Of a stretch of 64,000 bases of DNA, positions 55,597 through 64,000 are shown piece by piece (position 1 is the stretch's first letter; each line of letters starts with the position of its first letter). The notes under the pieces are model-generated. The model was not told the DNA's origin and searched no databases. It saw nothing but the letters and a program-made list of their open reading frames with translations. Source of the DNA: Curtobacterium sp. MCLR17_036 (lineage in GTDB: Bacteria; Actinomycetota; Actinomycetes; Actinomycetales; Microbacteriaceae). Both the position numbers and the translations under genes were made by a program. The stretch spans positions 1,922,001 through 1,986,000 of the forward strand of contig NZ_CP126269.1 in NCBI RefSeq assembly GCF_003234445.2, in the 5' to 3' direction.

Positions 55597-56537
55597 AGAT
55601 CGACATGCCGAACACCACGGTCTCGAAGATCCAGAAGAAGCTCGTCCACATCCGCGAGGAGGGCGGCGCCGTCGCACTCGGACGCGTCCTGACCCTCATC
55701 ATCTCGACGGCCCTGGGCCACGAGGAAGAGGCGATCGAGGCCGCGAACGAGGCGTCCCGTGAGCACCCGATGCGCGTCATCATCGTGTCGAAGAACGACG
55801 GGGACACGAAGTCGCCCGGGCGCCTCGACGCGCAGATCCGTGTCGGCAGCGACGCGGGCGCCAGCGAGGTCATCGTGCTGCGCGCCTACGGCGAGACCGC
55901 GACCGACGAGGAGAGCCTGGTCACCGGCCTGCTCCTGCCGGACGCCCCCGTCGTGGCCTGGTGGCCGCAGACTGCCCCGGAGCAGCCGGCCGCCTCGGCG
56001 CTCGGCCGCATCGCCCAGCGCCGGATCACCGACGCCGCGGCGCAGAAGGACCCGAACGGGGCGATCGAGGCGCTCGGCGCCTCGTACGTTCCGGGCGACA
56101 CCGACTTCGCGTGGACCCGCCTGACCCTGTGGCGGAACCAGCTGGCCGCGGCGCTCGACCAGCCGCCGTACGAACCGATCACCGCGGTCGAGGTCAGCGG
56201 CGCGTTCGACAGCCCGTCGACGATCCTGCTCGCGGCCTGGCTGCAGCTGCAGCTCCAGGTGCCGGTGTCGGTCGTGACGTCGCCCCGTGCGACCGGATCG
56301 AGCGGCATCCACGGCGTCAAGCTGGTGCGCGAGTCCGGCACCATCGACCTCGAACGGTCCCTGGTGGACGTCGCGACGCTCTCGATGCCCGGACAGCCGA
56401 CGCACGACCTGTCGCTGCCACGCCGCAACCTGCGCGACTGCCTGGCCGAGGAACTCCGTAGACTCGACCCGGACGTCCTCTTCGGAGACGTCGTCAAGCA
56501 CGGGGTCGCCCAGCTGCGCGAGACCATCGCCCGCTGA
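55593..56537 (+). CDS. opcA: OpcA, glucose-6-phosphate dehydrogenase assembly/allosteric protein
   Basis: 314 residues. The N-terminal ILVxHxxE-like start MPNTTVSKIQKKLVHIREEG, HPMRVIIVS, and LLLPDAPVVAWWP followed by ALGRIAQRRITDAA match the OpcA family, restricted to actinobacteria and cyanobacteria. It activates or stabilises Zwf. The ATG at 55593 overlaps the zwf stop; an earlier frame start is inside zwf and rejected. Confidence 0.94.
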   Translation: MKIDMPNTTVSKIQKKLVHIREEGGAVALGRVLTLIISTALGHEEEAIEAANEASREHPMRVIIVSKNDGDTKSPGRLDAQIRVGSDAGASEVIVLRAYGETATDEESLVTGLLLPDAPVVAWWPQTAPEQPAASALGRIAQRRITDAAAQKDPNGAIEALGASYVPGDTDFAWTRLTLWRNQLAAALDQPPYEPITAVEVSGAFDSPSTILLAAWLQLQLQVPVSVVTSPRATGSSGIHGVKLVRESGTIDLERSLVDVATLSMPGQPTHDLSLPRRNLRDCLAEELRRLDPDVLFGDVVKHGVAQLRETIAR

Positions 56538-56559
56538 GCACCCCACACGGCCGTCCCGA

Positions 56560-56594
56560 CCGGCCGTCGCCCGCACACCACGGGCGACGGCCGG
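56560..56594 (+). terminator. Hairpin between opcA and pgl
   Basis: CCGGCCGTCGCCCG (56560-56573) pairs perfectly with 56581-56594 around CACACCA. It is flanked by further GGCCGTC/GACGGCC-type repeats across 56546-56640. Lying inside the operon, it may tune pgl expression. Confidence 0.65.
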
Positions 56595-56655
56595 AGGGCC
56601 GGTCGGACCGAAGGCCGTCGCCCGACCGGTCGGCCGCCACGAACACGGGAGTCAT

Positions 56656-57426
56656 GTGACCAACGAACGGCGGGTGCTCGTGCACCCGGACAAGCAGGCC
56701 CTCGGCGCTTCGGTCGCCGCACGCTTCATCACGAAGATCATCGACGTGCTCGACGAGCAGGAGCGCGCCGACATCGCCATCAGCGGTGGCTCGGTGTCGT
56801 CGCTGGTGCTCGCGGCGATCGCGCAGTCGCCGGCGCACGAGAGCGTCGACTGGTCCAAGGTCCACGTGTGGTGGGTCGACGAACGCTGGGTGCCCGCGGG
56901 TGACGCGGACCGGAACACCACCGGGACGCAGACCGACTTCTTCGACCACGTCGACATCCCCGAGGCGAACATCCACCCGATGGCCACCTCGGACGCCGGA
57001 CTCTCCATCGACGAGGCCGCAGCGCAGTACGAGCGCGAGCTGCAGGACGCCGCCCCGGAGGGTGCCGTCGCACCCCGGTTCGACATCACCCTGCTCGGCG
57101 TCGGCCCCGACGGCCACACGGCCTCCCTCTTCCCCGAGTTCCCGCAGCTCGCGGTGAAGGACCGCGCCGTCGTGTCCGTCGACGACTCCCCCAAGCCGCC
57201 GCCGCAGCGCCTGACCGTCACCTTCCCGGTGATCAACGCGTCGCAGCGGGTGTGGGTCATCCTGTCCGGTGCCGAGAAGGCCTCCGTCCTCGGGCTCGCC
57301 CTGGCCGGTGCCGCCGTGGACGAGGTCCCGGTCGGCGGCGTGCAGGGTCGGAAGCGCACGGTGTTCTTCGTCGACCAGGACGCCGCCCGCGACGTCCCCG
57401 AGAACCTCATCGCGTCGACGTACTAG
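56656..57426 (+). CDS. pgl: 6-phosphogluconolactonase
   Basis: 256 residues of the NagB/DevB type. AISGGSVSS, VHVWWVDERWVP (near 70-81) and LLGVGPDGHTASLFPE are diagnostic. It hydrolyses the lactone made by Zwf. The GTG at 56656 is preceded by GGGAGTCAT. Last gene of the pentose phosphate operon; a strong terminator follows at 57445-57480. Confidence 0.95.
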   Translation: MTNERRVLVHPDKQALGASVAARFITKIIDVLDEQERADIAISGGSVSSLVLAAIAQSPAHESVDWSKVHVWWVDERWVPAGDADRNTTGTQTDFFDHVDIPEANIHPMATSDAGLSIDEAAAQYERELQDAAPEGAVAPRFDITLLGVGPDGHTASLFPEFPQLAVKDRAVVSVDDSPKPPPQRLTVTFPVINASQRVWVILSGAEKASVLGLALAGAAVDEVPVGGVQGRKRTVFFVDQDAARDVPENLIASTY

Positions 57427-57444
57427 CCCTGTCGTCCTGACGAC

Positions 57445-57480
57445 CACGAGACCCGGTGCCGATCGGCACCGGGTCTCGTG
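57445..57480 (+). terminator. Terminator of the pentose phosphate operon
   Basis: Sixteen-base perfect arms (57445-57460 and 57465-57480) around GATC. Confidence 0.92.
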
Positions 57481-57550
57481 CGTCCTGGCGCTGGGCGCCT
57501 CGGGCCGGGGTCGTCGGCCGGGGTGACGGGGCACACGGGGGTGCGTCGGC

Positions 57551-57847
57551 GCCGAGTGGTCACGACGCGCCGTCCGCGTGCCGCCGAGGTCGCACGAGGT
57601 GTCGCCTGTCCTCGCGCCGAGCGGCAATTCCTGCACCCCCGGCATCGACGACGCGGCATGTCGTGCCCACTCGGCGATCCGGGTCGAGCGACTTCGAAGC
57701 TGCGCGCTCGAGCCACACCCCGACCCCCGTGCGCACCGAAGCGACACCGGGGACGGCGAGAGTGCACAACGTGTCGCCCGACTCCGCGCCGAGCGACGGG
57801 TCGTGCACACTCGGCGTCCGGCGTGCGGCATGTCGTGAGCACTCGGG
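57551..57847. repeat. Interspersed GTCGTGNNCACTCGG repeats
   Basis: Copies at 57660-57675, 57800-57815 and 57832-57847 on the plus strand and 57551-57566 on the minus strand. Companion GCCGAGCG segments (for example 57789-57796) can pair with the CTCGGC ends to form hairpins. Confidence 0.75.
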
Positions 57848-57951
57848 AGGCTGAAGCCCGCGCGGGTGTCGGTGCCCGCGCGGGTGCCGGTGCCGGCGCT
57901 GCGCCTGCGCGTCCGCGCCAGCTCGCCCGGGCCCGACGGCCGAGGCGCCAG

Positions 57952-58023
57952 GACGCCACGACGCCACGACGCCACGACGCCACGACGCCACGACGCCACG
58001 ACGCCACGACGCCACGACGCCAC
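57952..58023. repeat. (GACGCCAC)x9 tandem repeat
   Basis: Nine exact head-to-tail copies of an 8-bp unit, 72 bp in all, with no interruptions, in the pgl-rbpA spacer. Confidence 0.97.
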
Positions 58024-58081
58024 GACGCGCACCCTCGAGGCACAGCCCCCGACGGGACGAGCCCACGCAGCACCAGACGCA

Positions 58082-58118
58082 CGAAGGCCCCCGGACCGGA
58101 TCGGTTCGGGGGCCTTCG
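58082..58118 (-). terminator. rbpA terminator
   Basis: Seventeen-base arms (58082-58098 and 58102-58118) with one mismatch-type G-U pair around GAT, 15 bases past the rbpA stop; convergent with the repeat spacer. Confidence 0.88.
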
Positions 58119-58132
58119 TCGCGCTCGGTGCG

Positions 58133-58498
58133 CTAGTCCTTCTTCGCGGTGCCGCGACGCTCGCGGAGCTGCTGGAGCGCGTCCTCGAGGAGCTGCGCTG
58201 CCTCTTCCTCGGTGCGGCGTTCCTTCACGTACGCGAGGTGCGTCTTGTAGGGCTCGGTCTTGGAGACCACGGGCGGGTTCTCCTTGTCGCGACCGGCCGG
58301 GAGTCCGGTGGACGGCGAGTCGACCGTCTCGGGGATCTCCTCGTCGGGGAGGTTCGCGGCGAAGTACCGGACGACCTCGTTGCCGAGGGCGTCCCAGTAG
58401 GAGATCGCCACACGCTCTGCCTGGACCCCGCGGTCCTGCTCACCCATCGGGCCGGCGCCGACGCGGGACCCTCGGATTGCACTGCCTCCGCTAGCCAT
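58133..58498 (-). CDS. rbpA: RNA polymerase-binding protein RbpA
   Basis: 121 residues. The basic N-terminal tail (GGSAIRGSRVGAGPMGE) contacts the polymerase, the core includes YWDALGNEVVRYFAANL, and the C-terminal sigma-interacting helix region contains YKTHLAYVKERRTEEEA. RbpA stabilises open complexes with the principal sigma factor and is actinobacteria-specific. The core cysteines found in some RbpA are absent, so no zinc is expected. It follows secG by 3 bases. Confidence 0.94.
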   Translation of the reverse strand: MASGGSAIRGSRVGAGPMGEQDRGVQAERVAISYWDALGNEVVRYFAANLPDEEIPETVDSPSTGLPAGRDKENPPVVSKTEPYKTHLAYVKERRTEEEAAQLLEDALQQLRERRGTAKKD

Positions 58499-58501
58499 GG
58501 A

Positions 58502-58753
58502 TCAGACCCCCGCCGTGAACTTGTTGATGAGACCGAGCACGATGATGCTGACGATCCAGACCAGACCGAGGATCACCGTGATGCGGTTGAGGTTGCGCTC
58601 GGCCACGCCGGAGGCACCGAGGTTGCTCGTCACACCGCCACCGAACATGTCGGAGAGGCCGCCACCGCGGCCCTTGTGCAGCAGGATGAGGAGCGTGAGC
58701 AGGAGGCTCGTGATTGCGAGCAGGACCTGCAGCACGACGGAGAGTATCGCCAC
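58502..58753 (-). CDS. secG: Preprotein translocase subunit SecG
   Basis: 83 residues with two transmembrane helices (about 3-24 and 57-77) joined by the Gly-rich loop HKGRGGGLSDMFGGGV, the SecG hallmark. It assists SecYEG protein export. Start is GTG. A hairpin separates it from tpiA upstream, and rbpA follows closely. Confidence 0.95.
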   Translation of the reverse strand: MAILSVVLQVLLAITSLLLTLLILLHKGRGGGLSDMFGGGVTSNLGASGVAERNLNRITVILGLVWIVSIIVLGLINKFTAGV

Positions 58754-58787
58754 GACGTACCTTTCGTGTCAGTCAGCCGTACCAGTG

Positions 58788-58815
58788 TACCGGCCGCGCG
58801 GAGCACGGCCGGTAC
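58788..58815 (-). terminator. tpiA terminator
   Basis: GTACCGGCCG (58788-58797) pairs with CGGCCGGTAC (58806-58815) around an 8-nt loop, 20 bases past the tpiA stop. It separates the glycolytic operon from secG-rbpA. Confidence 0.8.
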
Positions 58816-58835
58816 CTGGACGGGAGTGGTGCGGA

Positions 58836-59615
58836 CTACAGCCCGACGTGCTGGCGGAAGCGTGCGATGGCCGCGAACTCCTGCACGTCGAGGGACGCGC
58901 CGCCGACGAGGGCACCGTCGATGTCCGGCTCGCGGAGGAACCCGGCGATGTTGCCGGACTTGACCGATCCCCCGTAGAGCACGCGGGTGTCCGCTGCGGC
59001 CTGCTCGCCCCAGACGTCGGCGATGCCGCGACGGATCGCCGCGCACTCGTCCTGCGCCTGCTCGGCCGTGGCGGCCTGGCCGGAGCCGATCGCCCAGACG
59101 GGCTCGTAGGCGACGACGATCTCGGCCGGCTGCACCGCGTCGAGCACGACACGGAGCTGCTCGACGGGGACGACGCCGGCGCCGCGCTCCTCGCGCTGCG
59201 CACCGGTCTCACCGACGCACACCACGGGGACCAGGCCGTGCTTGACGGCCGCCGCGGCCTTCGCGGCGACGACCTCGTCGGTCTCGCCGTGCATCGTGCG
59301 CCGTTCGGAGTGCCCGACGATGACGTACTGGGCGTCGAGCGCGGCGAGGAAGGCTCCCGACACGTCGCCGGTGTAGGCACCGGAGTCGTGCTGCGAGAGG
59401 TCCTGCGCACCGAAGCGGATCGACAGCTTGTCGGCCGAGATGAGCGTCTGCACGCTGCGCAGGTCGGTGAAGGGCGGGAACACCGCGACCTCGACGTCGT
59501 CGTGGTCGTGGCGTGCGTCCTTCAGCGTCCACGCGAGCTTCTGCACGGTGGCGATGGCCTGGAGGTGGTCCAGGTTCATCTTCCAGTTTCCCGCGATCAG
59601 GGGCGTGCGGCTCAT
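58836..59615 (-). CDS. tpiA: Triosephosphate isomerase
   Basis: 259-residue TIM barrel. The catalytic Lys is in AGNWKMN (K12), His in VGHSERR, and Glu in AYEPVWAIG; the flexible loop ends GSVKSGN. It interconverts dihydroxyacetone phosphate and glyceraldehyde-3-phosphate. The ATG at 59613-59615 overlaps the pgk stop (ATGA), so the genes are coupled. Confidence 0.96.
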   Translation of the reverse strand: MSRTPLIAGNWKMNLDHLQAIATVQKLAWTLKDARHDHDDVEVAVFPPFTDLRSVQTLISADKLSIRFGAQDLSQHDSGAYTGDVSGAFLAALDAQYVIVGHSERRTMHGETDEVVAAKAAAAVKHGLVPVVCVGETGAQREERGAGVVPVEQLRVVLDAVQPAEIVVAYEPVWAIGSGQAATAEQAQDECAAIRRGIADVWGEQAAADTRVLYGGSVKSGNIAGFLREPDIDGALVGGASLDVQEFAAIARFRQHVGL

Positions 59616-60829
59616 CGCGACCACCCCAGAGCCTCGAGGCCGGGGAGCGACTTGCCCTCGAGGAACTCGAGGCTCGCCCCACCGCCGGTGGAGATGTGCC
59701 CGAACTGGTCGTCGGAGAACCCGAGCGACCGCACGGCCGCGGCGGAGTCGCCGCCGCCGACCACGCCGAGGCCGTCGACCTCGGTCAGGGCCTGCGCGAC
59801 CGTCTTCGTGCCAGCAGCGAAGGCCGGGAACTCGAACACGCCCATCGGGCCGTTCCAGAACACGGTCTTCGACGCGGAGACCGCGGACGCGAACCGCGCC
59901 GCCGTCTCCGGACCGATGTCGAGGCCGATGCCGTCCGCCCCGAAGGACGACGACTCGATCGCGTCCGCGGCGACGGTCTCGTGCGACGCGTCGGCCGCGA
60001 ACCCGGAGGCCACGACGACGTCCGTCGGCAGGTCGATCGTCACGCCGAGCCCCTTCGCCCGTGAGAGGTACTCGCGGACGACGTCGAGCTGGTCCGCCTC
60101 GAGCAGGGACTTCGCGACCCCGTGGCCCTGGGCCGCGAGGAACGTGAAGAGCATGCCGCCACCGATGCACAGGGTGTCGACCTGCGGCAGGAGGTGGTCG
60201 ATGACGCCGAGCTTGTCGCTGACCTTCGACCCGCCGAGCACGACCGTGTAGGGCCGCTCCGGTGAGGTGGTCAGTCGCTCGAGCACGCCGAGCTCGGTCT
60301 CGATGAGCGAGCCGGCCGCGGACGGCAGCGCCGACGCGAGCTCGTAGACCGACGCCTGCTTGCGGTGCACGACGCCGAACCCGTCGGAGACGAACGCGTC
60401 GCCGAGGGCGGCGATGCGTTCCGCGAACGCCCGGCGGGCGTCGGCGTCCTTCGAGGTCTCCTCCGGGTTGAAGCGGAGGTTCTCGAGCAGCAGGACGTCG
60501 CCGTCCTCGAGGGCCTCGGCGGCAGCGGTGGCCTCGTCGCCGACGGTCTCGCCGACGAACGTGACCGGCTTGCCGAGCAGCTCGGACAGCCGCTGACCGA
60601 CCGGCGCGAGCGAGAACTCCTGCGCGGGCTTCCCGTCGGGGCGGCCCAGGTGGGAGATCACGATGACGCGAGCGCCGGCGGTGATCAGCGTGTTCAGGGT
60701 GCTCAACGACGCGCGGACGCGGCCGTCGTCCGTGATCGTGCCGTCCTTGAGCGGGACGTTCAGGTCACAACGGACGACGACGCGCTTGCCGGCGAGGTCG
60801 CCGAGGTCCTCGAGGGTGCGGAGGGCCAT
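59612..60829 (-). CDS. pgk: Phosphoglycerate kinase
   Basis: 405 residues. [13 protein letters not shown] (18-30) is the conserved opening with the substrate Asp, LGRPDGK follows, and GGDSAAAV near the end is the nucleotide-site Gly-rich turn. It makes ATP in lower glycolysis. It starts 3 bases after the gap stop and overlaps tpiA. Confidence 0.96.
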   Translation of the reverse strand: MALRTLEDLGDLAGKRVVVRCDLNVPLKDGTITDDGRVRASLSTLNTLITAGARVIVISHLGRPDGKPAQEFSLAPVGQRLSELLGKPVTFVGETVGDEATAAAEALEDGDVLLLENLRFNPEETSKDADARRAFAERIAALGDAFVSDGFGVVHRKQASVYELASALPSAAGSLIETELGVLERLTTSPERPYTVVLGGSKVSDKLGVIDHLLPQVDTLCIGGGMLFTFLAAQGHGVAKSLLEADQLDVVREYLSRAKGLGVTIDLPTDVVVASGFAADASHETVAADAIESSSFGADGIGLDIGPETAARFASAVSASKTVFWNGPMGVFEFPAFAAGTKTVAQALTEVDGLGVVGGGDSAAAVRSLGFSDDQFGHISTGGGASLEFLEGKSLPGLEALGWSR

Positions 60830-60832
60830 GTG

Positions 60833-61948
<1,116 letters not shown>

Positions 61949-62030
61949 CTAGCAGTCGGACACTGCGCGACCGCGCTGGATGACGCTCCGTCCGGACGGT
62001 CGCGACCGACGCCCCGGACGCACCGGGAAA

Positions 62031-62074
62031 CGGACGGGAGGCGCGGTGCCAGCCGGCACCGCGCCTCCCGTCCG
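62031..62074 (-). terminator. Palindromic terminator after whiA (GGGAGGC family)
   Basis: Twenty-base perfect arms (62031-62050 and 62055-62074) around AGCC, 21 bases past the whiA stop. Its arms match the 2475-2530 element over the same 20 bases. Confidence 0.85.
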
Positions 62075-62095
62075 GAACGTCGTCACGACCGTCGC

Positions 62096-63076
62096 TCAGG
62101 CCCCCTCGAGCTCCTCGGGGACGCTCGCTTCGGTGCCCGGGATGCCGAGGTCCGACGCACGCTTGTCGGCCATCGCGAGCAGGCGGCGGATGCGGCCGGC
62201 GATGGCGTCCTTCGTCATGGGCGGGTCGGCGTGCTGGCCGAGCTCGTCGAGCGAGGCGTCGCGGTGCTGCAGGCGCAGCGTGCCGGCGTACTGCAGGTGG
62301 TCCGGGACCTCGTCGCCGAGGATCTCGAGGGCGCGCTCGACGCGGGCGCAGGCGGCGACGGCGGCCTGGGCCGAGCGACGCAGGTTCGCGTCGTCGAAGT
62401 TGACCAGGCGGTTCGCGGTCGCGCGGACCTCGCGGCGCTGGCGCATCTCCTCCCAGTCGGCGGTGGTGCGCGCGGCACCCATCACCGTGAGCATCTGCCC
62501 GATGGCCTCGCCGTCGCGGACGACCACGCGGTGCACGCCGCGGACCTCGCGGCCCTTCGCGGCGACGCCGAGCCGCGAGGCTGCGCCGACGAGCGCCATC
62601 GCGGCCTCGTTGCCCGGGCACGTGACCTCGAGCGCCGCGGCTCGACCCGGGTCGGTCAGGGTGCCGGACGCCAGGAATGCGCCACGCCAGATGGCGGCGA
62701 GGTCCTCGCGGTTGCCGGTCGTGAGCCGGTTCGGCAGCCCGCGGACGGGGCGGCGACGGGCGTCCATCAGACCGGTCTGGCGCGCGAGGGTCTCCCCCGC
62801 CTCGAGCACGCGGACCAGGTAGCGGGTGCCCCGACGGGCGGACGCCGACGAGCCGACGGAGGCCTCGCTGCGGACGCCGTAGAGCTCGGCGAGGTCCTTG
62901 CGGACCCGGTGGACGATGATCCGGGTGTCGAGCTCGACCTCGACCGCGATCCGCCCCGAGATGACGTGCAGGCCACCCGCGAACCGGAGGATCGTGGCGA
63001 GTTCGGCGGCGCGGACCGTGTTGCGGCTCACGGCGACCCTGGCCAGTTCGTCCTTGACCTCGGCAGTCAACGGCAC
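62096..63076 (-). CDS. whiA: DNA-binding protein WhiA
   Basis: 326 residues. The N-terminal ~200 residues have the two-lobed LAGLIDADG-type fold ([13 protein letters not shown] and [15 protein letters not shown]), without the catalytic acids of homing nucleases. The C-terminal helix-turn-helix is in [21 protein letters not shown]. WhiA controls division and sporulation genes in actinobacteria; in non-sporulating relatives it acts in cell division. It lies 73 bases after rapZ and 258 bases before gap. Confidence 0.95.
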   Translation of the reverse strand: MPLTAEVKDELARVAVSRNTVRAAELATILRFAGGLHVISGRIAVEVELDTRIIVHRVRKDLAELYGVRSEASVGSSASARRGTRYLVRVLEAGETLARQTGLMDARRRPVRGLPNRLTTGNREDLAAIWRGAFLASGTLTDPGRAAALEVTCPGNEAAMALVGAASRLGVAAKGREVRGVHRVVVRDGEAIGQMLTVMGAARTTADWEEMRQRREVRATANRLVNFDDANLRRSAQAAVAACARVERALEILGDEVPDHLQYAGTLRLQHRDASLDELGQHADPPMTKDAIAGRIRRLLAMADKRASDLGIPGTEASVPEELEGA

Positions 63077-63149
63077 AGCATCATTCCTAACGTTTTCTGG
63101 TGGTCCCGCGGGTCCGGCACCCGTGCGTGGGGAGCGGCCGGAGGGACGG

Positions 63150-64000
63150 TCACTCCCGGCCGAGATCTCGGTTCTTCACCCGCACGGCGACGTTGGGCAT
63201 CCCGCGGAGGAGACTCGCCAACTCGGCGACGATGGCGACCGAGCGGTGCTTGCCGCCGGTACAGCCGATGGCGATCGTAGCGTGTCTTTTGTTCTCGCGC
63301 TGGTACCCCTCGAGCACGGGCTCGAGCACGGAGGCGTACCGGTCGACGAACGGGCGGGCCCCGGACTGGGCGAGCACGTAGTCGGAGACGGGTCGGTCGA
63401 GCCCCGTGTGGGCCCGCAGTTCCGGGACCCAGTAGGGGTTCGGCAGGAACCGGACGTCCGCCACCATGTCGGCGTCGGCGGGCAGCCCGTACTTGAAGCC
63501 GAAGCTCATCAGGGTTACCTGCACGCCGACGAAGTGGTCGTCGGCGAACTGCTCGGTGACGGTGTTCGCGAGTTGGTGGATGTTCAGGTGCGAGGTGTCG
63601 ATGACCATGTCGGAGGCCTCGCGCAGCCCCGCGAGCCGGGTGCGCTCCCGCGCGATGCCGTCGAGCAGGGTGTCCTCGGCCTGCAGCGGGTGCGGCCGGC
63701 GGACCTGCTCGAAGCGACGCACGAGGACGGCGTCGGTGGCCTCGAGGAACAGCACGCGGACCCGCGCCGACGTGCTCGAGCGGACCTGCTCGACCGCCTG
63801 CTCGAGGTCGGTGAAGAACCGCCCGCCGCGCACGTCGACCACCGTGGCGATCTTCGGGATCTTCTCGCCCGCGCGGTCCGCGAGTTCGGTGAGCGGGGCG
63901 AGCATCTGCGTCGGCAGGTTGTCGACCACGTACCAGCCGAGGTCCTCGAGGGCCTTGCCGACCGTCGAGCGCCCGGCCCCGGACATGCCGGTGACGATGA
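63150..64000 (-). CDS. rapZ: RapZ/YvcJ-family P-loop nucleotide-binding protein (partial, N-terminus outside window)
   Basis: The C-terminal ~283 residues are visible. The P-loop GMSGAGRST sits at the window edge, so only a few N-terminal residues are missing. [10 protein letters not shown] is the conserved post-P-loop segment, and the C-terminal part contains [23 protein letters not shown] and [12 protein letters not shown], the RapZ-specific domain. RapZ binds amino-sugar and small-RNA signals in enteric bacteria; in actinobacteria its role is little known. It precedes whiA. Confidence 0.94.
   Translation of the reverse strand, partial: IVTGMSGAGRSTVGKALEDLGWYVVDNLPTQMLAPLTELADRAGEKIPKIATVVDVRGGRFFTDLEQAVEQVRSSTSARVRVLFLEATDAVLVRRFEQVRRPHPLQAEDTLLDGIARERTRLAGLREASDMVIDTSHLNIHQLANTVTEQFADDHFVGVQVTLMSFGFKYGLPADADMVADVRFLPNPYWVPELRAHTGLDRPVSDYVLAQSGARPFVDRYASVLEPVLEGYQRENKRHATIAIGCTGGKHRSVAIVAELASLLRGMPNVAVRVKNRDLGRE

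Larger units (their letters stand above)
57481..58081. other. Gene-free, repeat-rich spacer between pgl and rbpA
   Basis: About 600 bp with interspersed GTCGTGNNCACTCGG motifs (57551-57847) and a 9-copy octanucleotide tandem (57952-58023). All frames through it are low-complexity Arg/His/Pro or Thr-rich; none is convincing as a gene. Confidence 0.8.

Noticed and set aside
57952..58023. CRISPR-like array
   Set aside because: The repeats are contiguous 8-mers with no spacers and no cas genes are present.
57478..58494. Plus- and minus-strand frames in the pgl-rbpA spacer (for example 338 and 365 codons)
   Set aside because: They arise from the 8-bp tandem and GC-rich repeats, show Arg/His/Thr repeats, and run into rbpA antisense.

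Overview
The window is GC-rich (about 70%) chromosomal DNA from an actinobacterium. RbpA, OpcA, WhiA, a DUF3099 protein, an actinobacterial-type glgA/glgC pair and the ctaB-tkt-tal-pgi-zwf-opcA-pgl order place it in the Actinomycetota. Gene order and protein style suggest Microbacteriaceae, perhaps Curtobacterium; that assignment is inference. Genes are tightly packed with many 1-4 bp stop/start overlaps. I see no prophage, insertion sequence or CRISPR array.

Layout. 1-9.4 kb: the end of an M20 peptidase, tRNA-Leu(GAG), a CCA-adding-enzyme homologue, NDH-2, a helicase, DNA polymerase IV, an acyl-CoA-dehydrogenase-like flavoprotein and an SGNH hydrolase. 9.4-20.8 kb: a serine hydrolase, a D,D-carboxypeptidase, a SpoU methyltransferase, a sirtuin, a histidine phosphatase, a repeat-bearing membrane protein, a glycosyltransferase/hydrolase pair, trehalose synthase and a DEDD exonuclease.

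20.8-31.7 kb is the most unusual block: a Ter stress-response locus. It holds a TerC-superfamily DUF475 membrane protein, three canonical TerD proteins and one degenerate TerD, TelA, and two uncharacterised proteins. A biosynthetic module follows: a CitE-like aldolase, an 877-residue fusion of two phosphoribosyltransferase-like domains with TRSP and PELOTA domains, and a HAD phosphatase. From the second half on, the genes overlap or nearly abut. Such modules have been proposed from comparative genomics to make a nucleoside-like metabolite; its structure is, to my knowledge, unknown.

31.9-41.7 kb: rpmE2, an ABC ATPase, divergent glgA and glgC, serB, fabG, a DUF3099/zinc-finger-like/SURF1 operon, an ABC-F protein and bioY. 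41.9-48.7 kb: sufB-sufD-Rieske-sufC-sufT, with heme A synthesis genes ctaA and ctaB beside it. 49-57.4 kb: the pentose-phosphate operon, which together with zwf/opcA/pgl supplies NADPH and pentoses. 58.1-64 kb: rbpA, secG, the lower-glycolysis operon gap-pgk-tpiA, whiA and the 3' part of rapZ.

The spacers are rich in structure. There is a six-member family of long palindromes sharing a GGGAGGC/GCCTCCC core at operon ends, plus several tandem and interspersed repeat tracts at 9.45-9.68, 16.0, 39.0-39.3, 41.75-41.85 and 57.5-58.0 kb. There is also a 27-bp duplication of the glgC tail.
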